This document shows, piece after piece, positions 1-8,006 of a stretch of 64,000 nucleotides of DNA. Origin of the DNA: Bradyrhizobium sp. CCBAU 53351 (lineage in GTDB: Bacteria > Pseudomonadota > Alphaproteobacteria > Rhizobiales > Xanthobacteraceae); NCBI RefSeq assembly GCF_015291745.1, contig NZ_CP030059.1:3375501-3439500 (forward strand), given 5' to 3'. The notes under the pieces were generated by a model. The model was given only the letters and a program-made list of their open reading frames with translations, searched no databases and was not told where the DNA came from. A program made the translations under genes and the position numbers. Numbering within the stretch: the first letter of the stretch is position 1; every line of letters begins with the position of its first letter.

Positions 1-1
1 T

Positions 2-1327
2 CCCGACTTCCAGTTCGTCGAGAAGGCGAACTGGCTCGCGACCGGGATCACCTACCACATGGGCGTCGACGGCATCTCGCTGCCGCTGGTGATCCTCACC
101 ACCGCCGTGATGCCGTTCTGCATCATCGCGAGCTGGAAGGCGATCAGCATCCGCGTCCGCGAATACATGATGGCGTTCCTGATTCTGGAAACGCTGATGA
201 TCGGCACCTTCTCGGCGCTCGATCTCGTGCTGTTCTATTTGTTCTTCGAAGGCGGCCTGATCCCGATGTTCCTGATCATCGGCGTCTGGGGCGGCCCGCG
301 CCGGGTCTATGCATCGTTCAAGTTCTTCCTCTACACGCTGCTCGGCTCGGTCCTGATGCTGCTCGCCATCATGGCGCTGTACTGGAACGGCGGCACCACT
401 GATATCCCGACCCTGATGCACACCGCCGTGCCGCGGTCGTTGCAGACCTGGGCTTGGCTGGCGTTCTTCGCCTCCTTCGCGGTGAAGATGCCGATGTGGC
501 CGGTGCACACCTGGCTGCCGGACGCGCACGTCGAAGCGCCGACGGCGGGCTCGGTGGTCCTGGCCGCGATCCTCCTGAAGATGGGCGGCTACGGCTTCCT
601 GCGCTTCTCGCTGCCGATGTTCCCGCTGGCCTCGCACGATTTCGCGCCGTTCGTGTTCACGCTCTCGGCCATCGCCATCATCTACACCTCGCTGGTGGCG
701 TTGATGCAGGAGGACATGAAGAAGCTGATCGCGTACTCCTCGGTCGCGCATATGGGCTTCGTCACCATGGGCATCTTCGCCGGCACCATGCAGGGCGTCG
801 CCGGCGGCGTGTTCCAGATGATCTCGCACGGCATCGTCTCCGGCGCGCTGTTCCTCTGCGTCGGCGTCGTCTACGACCGTCTGCACACCCGCGAGATCGC
901 GGCCTATGGCGGCCTCGTCAACCGGATGCCGCTCTACGCGATGACCTTCATGGTCTTCACCATGGCCAATGTAGGTCTGCCCGGCACGAGCGGCTTCGTC
1001 GGCGAGTTCATGACGCTGCTCGGCACCTTCAAGGTCTCGATCCCGACGGCGTTCTTCGCCAGCTTCGGCGTGATCCTTTCGGCGGCCTATGCGCTGTGGC
1101 TCTATCGCAAGGTCGTGTTCGGCGCGATGGTCAAGCCGTCGCTGGCGAGCATGAAGGATCTCACCTTGCGGGAGTGCGTGATCCTGTTCCCGATGATCGC
1201 GCTGACGATCCTGTTCGGCGTCTATCCCAAGCCGGTGCTCGACATGTCGGCCGCCTCGGTCCAGCAACTCGTCAACAATTACAACACCGCTGTGACGGCC
1301 GTGAAGGCCGCCGCACTGCTCCAGTGA
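2..1327 (+). CDS. nuoM: NADH-quinone oxidoreductase subunit M (5' partial)
   Basis: Proton-pumping antiporter-like subunit of respiratory complex I in the inner membrane. The reading frame is open from base 2 ([20 protein letters not shown]...), so the gene starts upstream of the window and about 441 residues are visible. Many transmembrane segments are seen, with the Mrp-type charged residues: Glu in [13 protein letters not shown], Lys in [20 protein letters not shown] and Lys in [14 protein letters not shown]. It is followed after 22 bp by nuoN, the usual end of the nuo operon. Identification is secure; only the start is missing. Confidence 0.97.
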   Translation, partial: PDFQFVEKANWLATGITYHMGVDGISLPLVILTTAVMPFCIIASWKAISIRVREYMMAFLILETLMIGTFSALDLVLFYLFFEGGLIPMFLIIGVWGGPRRVYASFKFFLYTLLGSVLMLLAIMALYWNGGTTDIPTLMHTAVPRSLQTWAWLAFFASFAVKMPMWPVHTWLPDAHVEAPTAGSVVLAAILLKMGGYGFLRFSLPMFPLASHDFAPFVFTLSAIAIIYTSLVALMQEDMKKLIAYSSVAHMGFVTMGIFAGTMQGVAGGVFQMISHGIVSGALFLCVGVVYDRLHTREIAAYGGLVNRMPLYAMTFMVFTMANVGLPGTSGFVGEFMTLLGTFKVSIPTAFFASFGVILSAAYALWLYRKVVFGAMVKPSLASMKDLTLRECVILFPMIALTILFGVYPKPVLDMSAASVQQLVNNYNTAVTAVKAAALLQ

Positions 1328-1349
1328 TCGGGCAGGTCAGGATATCGCC

Positions 1350-2786
1350 ATGAGCTTTGAGACTGCAGGTTATCAACTGGCGCCGGTGCTGCCCGAGATC
1401 GTGCTGGCGATCGGCGCCATGGCTCTGCTGATGCTGGGCGCCTATCGCGGGCAGGGGACGACCGGCGCGATCACCTCGCTGGCCGTGGTGCTCCTGGTCG
1501 TGGTCGGCGTGCTCGAATACATGCTGCCCGCGGGCAAGCAGGTGACCTTCGGCGGCAGCTTCATCGTCGACGATTTCGCGCGCTTCATGAAGATCCTGGC
1601 CCTGATCGGCTCGGCGGTGACGCTGGTGCTGTCGACCGAGTTCCTGTCGGATCCGTCGCGCCGCATCTTCGAATATTCCATCCTGGTGCTGCTTTCGACG
1701 CTCGGCATGATGGTGCTGATCTCGGCCGGCGATCTGATCTCGCTCTATCTCGGCCTCGAGCTGATGTCGCTGGCGCTCTACGTCGTCGCCGCCTCCAACC
1801 GCGACAACGCCAAGTCCACCGAAGCCGGCTTGAAGTATTTCGTCCTCGGCGCGCTGTCCTCGGGCATGCTGCTCTACGGCGCCTCGCTGATCTACGGCTT
1901 CACCGGCACGGTCAGCTTCACCGGCATCGCCGCGGCGGCGACGGTCTCGAATGTCGGCCTGGTGTTTGGCTTGGTCTTCCTGCTCGTCGGCCTCTGCTTC
2001 AAGGTCTCCGCGGTGCCGTTCCACATGTGGACGCCCGACGTCTACGAGGGCGCGCCGACCCCGGTCACCGCCTTCTTCGCCTCGGCGCCGAAGGTCGCCG
2101 CGCTCGCCGTGTTCACCCGCGTCACGCTGACCGCATTCCCGGGCATCGTCTCGCAGTGGCAGCAGATCCTGGTGTTCGTGTCGATCGCCTCGATGGCGCT
2201 CGGCTCCTTCGCCGCGATCGGCCAGACCAACATCAAGCGCCTGATGGCCTATTCCTCGATCGGCCACATGGGTTTTGCCTTGGTCGGCCTCGCTTCGGGC
2301 ACGGTCGAGGGCGCGCAGGGCGTCCTGATGTACATCGTGATCTACGTCGCGATGACGCTGGGCTCGTTCTCGATCATCCTCGCCATGCGCCGCAACGGCC
2401 AGGCTGTCGAAGAGATCCGCGATTTCGCAGGTCTGTCGCGAACCAATCCGCTGCTCGCCTTCATGTTCGCGATGCTGCTGTTCTCGCTCGCCGGCATTCC
2501 GCCGCTCGCCGGCTTCTTCGCCAAATGGTACGTGTTCGTCGCGGCCATCAAGGCGAATTTGTTCACGCTCGCCGTCGTCGGCGTGCTCACCAGCGTGGTC
2601 GGCGCCTACTACTATCTCGCCATCGTCAAGACGATGTATTTCGACGAGCCGGCCGGCCAGGTCGATCCGGTGCGCGTCGAGGTGAAGACGGTGCTGGCGG
2701 TTTTCGGCCTGTTCAACATCCTGTTCGCGCTGTTCGCAGGTCCCGTGGTGAGCGTCGCCTCCGCCGCGGCAAAGTCGCTGTTTTAG
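1350..2786 (+). CDS. nuoN: NADH-quinone oxidoreductase subunit N
   Basis: Membrane-arm subunit of complex I, 478 residues, the usual length for rhizobial NuoN, with about 14 hydrophobic segments. Family marks seen are GLELMSLALYV (conserved Glu), CFKVSAVPFHMWTPDVYEGA (conserved Lys) and KRLMAYSSIGHMGF. It is the last nuo gene: the next start codon (birA) lies one base after its TAG stop, so birA and RNase J are probably co-transcribed with the complex I operon, an order common in Rhizobiales. Confidence 0.97.
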   Translation: MSFETAGYQLAPVLPEIVLAIGAMALLMLGAYRGQGTTGAITSLAVVLLVVVGVLEYMLPAGKQVTFGGSFIVDDFARFMKILALIGSAVTLVLSTEFLSDPSRRIFEYSILVLLSTLGMMVLISAGDLISLYLGLELMSLALYVVAASNRDNAKSTEAGLKYFVLGALSSGMLLYGASLIYGFTGTVSFTGIAAAATVSNVGLVFGLVFLLVGLCFKVSAVPFHMWTPDVYEGAPTPVTAFFASAPKVAALAVFTRVTLTAFPGIVSQWQQILVFVSIASMALGSFAAIGQTNIKRLMAYSSIGHMGFALVGLASGTVEGAQGVLMYIVIYVAMTLGSFSIILAMRRNGQAVEEIRDFAGLSRTNPLLAFMFAMLLFSLAGIPPLAGFFAKWYVFVAAIKANLFTLAVVGVLTSVVGAYYYLAIVKTMYFDEPAGQVDPVRVEVKTVLAVFGLFNILFALFAGPVVSVASAAAKSLF

Positions 2787-2787
2787 G

Positions 2788-3594
2788 ATGGCTTTCGCGC
2801 TCGGTCCTCGCGCATTGTCGGCGGGCTACAGGCTCGCAGCTTTCGAGCGGACCGGCTCGACCAATACCGAGGCGATCGAGCGCGCCAGGGCCGGGGAGCG
2901 CGGCCCGATGTGGTTCGTCACGTCGGAGCAGACCGCCGGCCGCGGCCGCCGTCAGCGTCCCTGGATCGCGCCGCGTGGCAATCTCGCCGCCAGCGTTCTC
3001 GAAGTCCTGGACGTGGCGCCGGCAATTGCCGCCACCATCGGCTTTGCCGCCGGTCTCGCCGAAGAAGCCGCGCTCGAGAAGGTCAGCCTCGAGGCTGCGC
3101 TCCGCCTCGGCGAGGGCCGTCCCCGCTACGCCCTGAAATGGCCCAATGACGTCCTGGCCAACGGCAAAAAGCTGGTTGGCATCGGCCTGGAGGCGGAGGC
3201 CATCGGCGATCGCCTTGCCATCGTCGTCGGCATCGGCACCAATGTCGTCGCCGCGCCCGAGGGTACCCCGACGCCGGCGGTGTCGCTCGCCGCGCTCGGC
3301 GTCCAGATCAGCGCGGAAGAGCTGTTCGCGGCGCTGTCCGACGCCTGGGTCGAGTTCCGCGGCATCTGGGACAACGGCCGCGGCTTTGCCGAGATACGCA
3401 AGCTGTGGCTGGCGCGCGCCGCCGGCCTCGGCGAGAAGGTCGCAATTCATACGGGGACGATGACGCTGGAAGGCATTTTTGACACCATCGATGACACCGG
3501 CTGCCTGATCGTCCGCACCCCGGAGGGCCGCCGCGTGCCAGTGGCCGCAGGCGAGGTGTTCTTCGGTCCGGTCCGCTCGGTGGGAGCTGCGTGA
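2788..3594 (+). CDS. birA: Biotin--[acetyl-CoA-carboxylase] ligase
   Basis: Attaches biotin to the biotin carboxyl carrier protein and other biotin enzymes through biotinyl-AMP. It has 268 residues and lacks the N-terminal helix-turn-helix of E. coli BirA, so it should be a ligase without repressor function. Motifs: SEQTAGRGRRQRPW (adenylate-binding loop, near residues 48-61), RYALKWPNDV with the catalytic lysine, and a small C-terminal SH3-like part (GTMTLEGIFDTIDDTG). The start is one base after the nuoN stop; its TGA overlaps the next start by one base. Confidence 0.95.
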   Translation: MAFALGPRALSAGYRLAAFERTGSTNTEAIERARAGERGPMWFVTSEQTAGRGRRQRPWIAPRGNLAASVLEVLDVAPAIAATIGFAAGLAEEAALEKVSLEAALRLGEGRPRYALKWPNDVLANGKKLVGIGLEAEAIGDRLAIVVGIGTNVVAAPEGTPTPAVSLAALGVQISAEELFAALSDAWVEFRGIWDNGRGFAEIRKLWLARAAGLGEKVAIHTGTMTLEGIFDTIDDTGCLIVRTPEGRRVPVAAGEVFFGPVRSVGAA

Positions 3595-5264
3595 TGGCGA
3601 AGCCCGAGGAACTGGTATTTGCGCCGCTCGGCGGCGTCGGCGAGATCGGCATGAACCTGTCGATCTACGGCCTGGGCAACCGCCAGCAGCGCGCGTGGAT
3701 GGCGGTCGATCTCGGCGTCTCCTTTGGCGACGAGGAGCATCTGCCGGGCATCGACCTGATCATGCCCGACATCTCCTTCCTGGAGAAGGAGCGCAAGAAC
3801 CTGATGGGCCTCGTGCTGACCCACGCCCATGAGGACCATTTCGGCGCCATCATCGATCTCTGGCCGAAGCTGAAATGCCCGATCTACGCGACGCAGTTCA
3901 GCGCCGCCTTGTTCGAGGCCAAATGCGCCGCCGAGCGCAACGCGCCGAAGATCCCGGTGACGGTGGTGCCGTCGGGTGGGCGCATCGACGTCGGCCCGTT
4001 CGACGTCGAGTTCATCCCCGTCGCGCATTCCATTCCGGAAGCGCACGCGCTGGCGATCCACACCTCGGCCGGCACGGTGCTGCACACCGGCGACTGGAAG
4101 ATCGACCCGACCCCGACCTTGGGGCGTCCGACCGACGAGAAGCGGCTGCGCGAGCTCGGCGACGAGGGGCTGCTCGCCCTGATCGGCGATTCCACCAACG
4201 CGGTGCGCGACGGCCGCTCGCCCTCGGAAGCCGAGGTCGCCCGCACCATCATCGACCTTGTGAAATCGGCCAAGGGCCGCGTCGCTGTCACGACCTTCGC
4301 CTCCAACGTCGCGCGCATCAAGGCTGTCGCCGCCGCCGCGAAAGCCGCCGACCGCGAGGTCGTCGTGGTCGGCCGCGCCATGGAGCGCGTGGTGCAGGTC
4401 GCGCGCGAGACCGGCTATCTCGACGGCGTGCAGAATTTCCGCTCGCCCGAGGTCTACGGCCACCTGCCGCAGGACAAGGTGCTGGCGCTGTGCACCGGCA
4501 GCCAGGGCGAGCCGCGCGCCGCGCTCGCGCGCATCGCCAATGACGACCATCCCGAGATCACGCTCAACCGCGGCGACAGCGTGATCTTCTCCTCGCGCAC
4601 CATTCCCGGCAACGAGAAGGCCGTCGGCTCGATCATCAACAACCTCGTGCTGCAGGGCGTCGAGATCATCACCGACCGCGACGCGCTGGTCCACGTTTCC
4701 GGCCATCCCCGCCGCGACGAATTGCGCGACCTGATCGCCTGGACCCGGCCGCAGCTGCTGATCCCCGTCCATGGCGAGGCCCTGCATCTGCACGAGCACG
4801 CCAAGCTCGCGCGCGCCGCCGGCGTGCCGCGTGTGCTGGTCTGCCGCAACGGCGACCTCGTCAAGCTCGGCCCCGGCGATCCCGGTATCGTCGGCGAGGT
4901 CCCGTCGGGCCGTCTCTACAAGGACGGCACGATTTTGGAGGATTCCAAGTCCCGCGCCGTGGTCGAGCGGCGCCGCATGGCGTTTTCCGGCTGCGCCTTC
5001 GTCGCCATCGCCATGACCGAGCAGGGCGAGCTCGCCGACGATCCCGAGGTCGATCTGGTCGGCATCCCCGAGAAGAACCGGGCCGGCGAGCCCTTCGACG
5101 ACATCGTCTTCGATGCCGTGGTCTCGACCGTCGAGGGCCTGCCGAAGGCGCGCCGCCGCGATGCGGATGCGCTGGCTGAATCGGTGCGACGCGCTGTCCG
5201 GGCCGTCATCAACGAACATTGGGGCAAAAAGCCCCCCTGTCTGGTACACGTACTGACAGTCTAA
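3594..5264 (+). CDS. rnj: Ribonuclease J
   Basis: Metallo-beta-lactamase/beta-CASP ribonuclease with likely endo- and 5'-exonuclease activity in rRNA maturation and mRNA decay. It has 556 residues. Motif 2 HxHxDH is seen as LTHAHEDHFG near residue 74-80, with further zinc ligands in IPVAHSIPEAHAL and HTGDWK, and the beta-CASP part holds TGSQGEPRAAL and HVSGHPRRDEL. ATG 3594 was chosen, overlapping the birA stop as TGATG; a GTG sits one codon upstream. RNase J together with RNase E is usual in Rhizobiales. Co-expression with nuo-birA is likely. Confidence 0.95.
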   Translation: MAKPEELVFAPLGGVGEIGMNLSIYGLGNRQQRAWMAVDLGVSFGDEEHLPGIDLIMPDISFLEKERKNLMGLVLTHAHEDHFGAIIDLWPKLKCPIYATQFSAALFEAKCAAERNAPKIPVTVVPSGGRIDVGPFDVEFIPVAHSIPEAHALAIHTSAGTVLHTGDWKIDPTPTLGRPTDEKRLRELGDEGLLALIGDSTNAVRDGRSPSEAEVARTIIDLVKSAKGRVAVTTFASNVARIKAVAAAAKAADREVVVVGRAMERVVQVARETGYLDGVQNFRSPEVYGHLPQDKVLALCTGSQGEPRAALARIANDDHPEITLNRGDSVIFSSRTIPGNEKAVGSIINNLVLQGVEIITDRDALVHVSGHPRRDELRDLIAWTRPQLLIPVHGEALHLHEHAKLARAAGVPRVLVCRNGDLVKLGPGDPGIVGEVPSGRLYKDGTILEDSKSRAVVERRRMAFSGCAFVAIAMTEQGELADDPEVDLVGIPEKNRAGEPFDDIVFDAVVSTVEGLPKARRRDADALAESVRRAVRAVINEHWGKKPPCLVHVLTV

Positions 5265-5276
5265 CGGGAGAGAACC

Positions 5277-5681
5277 ATGCTGGGCCGGCTCAATCATGTC
5301 GCGATCGCGACCAAGGATGCCGTCAAGGCCGCGAAGATCTACGGCGCCGCGTTCGGCGCGCAGATCTCCGACGCCGTGCCGCTGCCCGAGCACGGCGTCA
5401 TCACGGTGTTCGCCACGCTCCCCAACACCAAGATCGAGTTCATCGAGCCGCTTGGCGAGGCCTCGCCGATCGCAAAATTCGTCGAGCGCAACCCGGACGG
5501 CGGCATCCACCATGTCTGCTACGAGGTCGTCGACATCATTGCCTCGCGCGATACGCTGGTGAAGGAGGGCGCGCGGGTGCTCGGCGACGGCGTGCCGAAG
5601 ATCGGCGCCCATGGCAAGCCGGTGCTGTTCCTGCACCCGAAGGACTTTTCCGGCGCGCTGGTCGAAATCGAGCAGGCGTAA
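5277..5681 (+). CDS. mce: Methylmalonyl-CoA epimerase
   Basis: Converts (S)- to (R)-methylmalonyl-CoA in propionyl-CoA breakdown to succinyl-CoA. It has 134 residues and a glyoxalase/VOC fold. Metal ligands are recognisable: His in LNHVAIA (residue 7), His in GGIHHVCYEV, and Glu in the C-terminal ALVEIEQA. A good ribosome site (GGGAGAG) precedes the ATG. It lies 12 bp after RNase J, consistent with the same transcript. Confidence 0.95.
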   Translation: MLGRLNHVAIATKDAVKAAKIYGAAFGAQISDAVPLPEHGVITVFATLPNTKIEFIEPLGEASPIAKFVERNPDGGIHHVCYEVVDIIASRDTLVKEGARVLGDGVPKIGAHGKPVLFLHPKDFSGALVEIEQA

Positions 5682-5690
5682 GGCCGTCCC

Positions 5691-5966
5691 ATGGCGATCC
5701 AGATATCAACCGCGATCGCGATCTACTTCGTCATCTGGTGGGTCGCGTTGTTCGTGACGCTGCCGTTCGGCGTGCGCAGCCAGCACGAGGACGGCGTCGG
5801 CGCGCCCGGCACCGACCCCGGTGCCCCGATCCTGACCCGGATGGGCGGCAAGCTGATCTGGACCACGATCATCTCGGCCATCATCTACGGGATCGCCATG
5901 GTCGCCTATCACGCGGGCTATCTCTCGATCGAGCGCCTGTCGAAGCTGATGGGCATGCCGTTCTAG
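5691..5966 (+). CDS. DUF1467 family small membrane protein
   Basis: Ninety-one residues with two transmembrane segments: YFVIWWVALFVTLPFG near the N terminus and TIISAIIYGIAMVAYHAGYL in the second half. The loop between them, with GVRSQHEDG and GAPGTDPGAP, is the DUF1467 signature. The family is widespread in alphaproteobacteria, usually between mce and proS, and has no known function. It lies 9 bp after mce and is probably part of the same operon. Confidence 0.88.
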   Translation: MAIQISTAIAIYFVIWWVALFVTLPFGVRSQHEDGVGAPGTDPGAPILTRMGGKLIWTTIISAIIYGIAMVAYHAGYLSIERLSKLMGMPF

Positions 5967-5999
5967 ATTTTTCCATCTATATTGTTTCGGGGGGAACGA

Positions 6000-6347
6000 A
6001 TGACTTTTCAGCGGATCGTCATCGCGCTTCTGGTGCTGATCGTCGCCGGCCTCGGCGCCATCGGCTATGTCGAGTGGAAGATGGCGGTGCAGGTGCGAAC
6101 GCTGAAGGCGTTCGTCGAGGGCTATGTCTTCAACGAAGCCGTGATGGCCTGCGAGCAGGCCAAGAGCTCGACGCCGTTCAAATGGAACGGCGGCAAGAGC
6201 ACCTCGGTGATCGGGCTGAACTCGGTCAAAACAGACAAATACAATGTCAGCGCCAGCTACACGCTGGTGGCGGATCTCGTTTATTGTGATTACGATCCCA
6301 TCAAAAGAAAGGCCGAGATCGGCTCGAGCTTCCTGGAGCGGGAGTAA
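6000..6347 (+). CDS. Hypothetical membrane-anchored protein
   Basis: A 115-residue protein of unknown function. It has one N-terminal membrane anchor (IVIALLVLIVAGLGAIGYVEW) followed by a polar periplasmic domain with two cysteines (VMACEQAKS and DLVYCDYDP) that could form a disulfide. ATG 6000 is preceded closely by GGGGGAACG as ribosome site; an in-frame TTG at 5982 is less likely. It follows the DUF1467 gene by 33 bp. I do not recognise a named family. Confidence 0.7.
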   Translation: MTFQRIVIALLVLIVAGLGAIGYVEWKMAVQVRTLKAFVEGYVFNEAVMACEQAKSSTPFKWNGGKSTSVIGLNSVKTDKYNVSASYTLVADLVYCDYDPIKRKAEIGSSFLERE

Positions 6348-6361
6348 CGGTCCGGCCCATG

Positions 6362-6411
6362 GAGCATGATCCGGAAAGGTGTGACGCGCTTTTTCCGAGA
6401 AGATCATGCTC
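6362..6411. repeat. Palindromic intergenic repeat, GAGCATGATC type
   Basis: Perfect 10-bp arms GAGCATGATC (6362-6371) and GATCATGCTC (6402-6411) enclose a nested pair CGGAAA/TTTCCG (6372-6377 and 6392-6397), giving a two-part hairpin. From memory this is a common dispersed element in Bradyrhizobium and relatives. A second member with different outer arms but the same CCGGA...TTTCCGAAA core lies at 60901-60946. Confidence 0.75.
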
Positions 6412-6435
6412 AAATAGGAATGGGGTGGGATCGTC

Positions 6436-7722
6436 ATGGCGCAGGGGCAGGGGGACTACCGGATTCTGCATGAGGCGGCCTTGCGGGACTATCTCGCGGG
6501 CCTGCCGGACCTCGAGGCGCTCCTCGGCGGCGATCCCGCCGGCTGGACAATCACCGAGGTCGGCGACGGCAATCTCAACCTCGTCTTCATCGTCAAGGGC
6601 GCGCGGGGCGGCGTCGCCGTGAAGCAGGCGCTTCCTTACGTCCGCCTCGTCGGCGAAAGCTGGCCGCTGCCGCTGTCGCGGGCTCATTACGAATATCTGG
6701 CGCTGTCGAAGCAGGCCCAGCTCGCACCCGGCCTCGTGCCGGCTTTGCTGCATCACAACGAGAATCTGGCGCTGACGGTGATGGAGCTGCTCGAGCCCCA
6801 CATCATCATGCGCAAGGGGCTGGTTGCGGGAACGCAGTATCCCGGCTTCGTCGGCGACATCACCACGTTCATGGCGCGGACGCTGTTCTTCACCTCCGAC
6901 CTCGCGCTGTCCGCAGCCGAAAAGAAAGAGGGCATCGCGGCTTTCGCCGGCAACCACGCGCTCTGCAAGATCACCGAGGATCTGATCTTCACCGATCCGT
7001 ACCGTATCGCCGAACAAAACCGCTGGACCGCGCCGTATCTCGATGCGCACGCGGCAAGCCTGCGCGAGGACATGGAGCTGCACGTCGCGATCTCCCGGCT
7101 CAAGCTGAAGTTCATGGCAAGCCCCGAGGCGCTGCTGCACGGCGATCTCCACACCGGGTCGATCATGGTCACGGAGAGCCAGACGCGGGTGATCGATCCC
7201 GAATTCGCGTTCTACGGCCCGATGGGGTTCGACGTCGGCGCCGTGCTCGCCAACCTCCTGATGGCCTATTTCGCCTCCGCCGGCCACGAGCGCACGCCGG
7301 GCGAGCGGGCCGCGTTCGAGGCCTGGGTTCTGAAGACCGTGGAAGCGGTGTGGAGCGAGTTTGCGCGCACATTCCTCGAGCTCTGGCGCGCCGGCGCCGC
7401 AGGCGATGCCTATCCCGCCTCGCTCTTCGCCGGCGAGAAGGGCGCCGCGCGGCTGGAGGCCGAGCGGCAATCCTACATGCAGCGCCTGTTCGCTGACACC
7501 ATCGGCTTCGCCGCGGCGAAGATCATCCGCCGCATCTTCGGCCTCGCCCACAATATCGACTTCGAGCTGATCGAGGATGCGAAGAAGCGGGCGGAGAGCG
7601 AGGCGCGCGCCGTGCGGCTCGCGCGCGGGATGATGGTGGAGGCCGCGGCGTTTCGGACGATCGCCGATGTTACGGGTGCTGCGCGAAAGCTGAGGGACTG
7701 GCAGCCGGAATTGTCCGGCTGA
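6436..7722 (+). CDS. mtnK: S-methyl-5-thioribose kinase
   Basis: Phosphorylates 5-methylthioribose at C1 with ATP in methionine salvage. It has 428 residues with a phosphotransferase/choline-kinase-like fold: EVGDGNLNLVFIV nucleotide loop near 45-57, VAVKQALPYVR with the ATP lysine, catalytic LLHGDLHTGSIMV near 234-246, and VIDPEFAFYGPMGFDVG metal site. No mtnA (methylthioribose-1-phosphate isomerase) follows in this window, so the rest of the pathway must be encoded elsewhere. The ATG follows TGGGATCGTC, a modest ribosome site. Confidence 0.93.
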   Translation: MAQGQGDYRILHEAALRDYLAGLPDLEALLGGDPAGWTITEVGDGNLNLVFIVKGARGGVAVKQALPYVRLVGESWPLPLSRAHYEYLALSKQAQLAPGLVPALLHHNENLALTVMELLEPHIIMRKGLVAGTQYPGFVGDITTFMARTLFFTSDLALSAAEKKEGIAAFAGNHALCKITEDLIFTDPYRIAEQNRWTAPYLDAHAASLREDMELHVAISRLKLKFMASPEALLHGDLHTGSIMVTESQTRVIDPEFAFYGPMGFDVGAVLANLLMAYFASAGHERTPGERAAFEAWVLKTVEAVWSEFARTFLELWRAGAAGDAYPASLFAGEKGAARLEAERQSYMQRLFADTIGFAAAKIIRRIFGLAHNIDFELIEDAKKRAESEARAVRLARGMMVEAAAFRTIADVTGAARKLRDWQPELSG

Positions 7723-7753
7723 AGACGTCGCGCGAGGAGCGCGCTCCACGCTC

Positions 7754-7787
7754 CGTCATTGCGAACGCAGCGAAGCAATTCGGAATC
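7754..7787. repeat. Fragment of dispersed CGTCATTGCGA-type repeat
   Basis: The stretch beginning CGTCATTGCGAACGCAGCG and continuing GAAGCAATTCGGAATC matches, from memory, the ends of a repeat found many times between genes in Bradyrhizobium genomes. It lies in the 284-bp gap between mtnK and the peptide-binding protein gene. The rest of that gap (7788-8006) holds no convincing gene, only the ribosome site TGGGGGACAC before 8007. Confidence 0.5.
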
Positions 7788-8006
7788 GCTGGGGGGGAAG
7801 GGGGTCCATCGGCGCTCGTCCGATGACGCACCGCGTCAATCAGCGGCTTGCATCGCTGGGTGGATGCAACCTGCCCCTCCGGAGTTCTCTCGAAGGGCCG
7901 GCCTCCCGGAACAGACATTGGTCTCCAGCAAAAACGAAGCTTGCATTCGATGGGCTGCGAATGATCAAATCTCTGATCGACATGCACCTGCGTTGTTGGG
8001 GGACAC

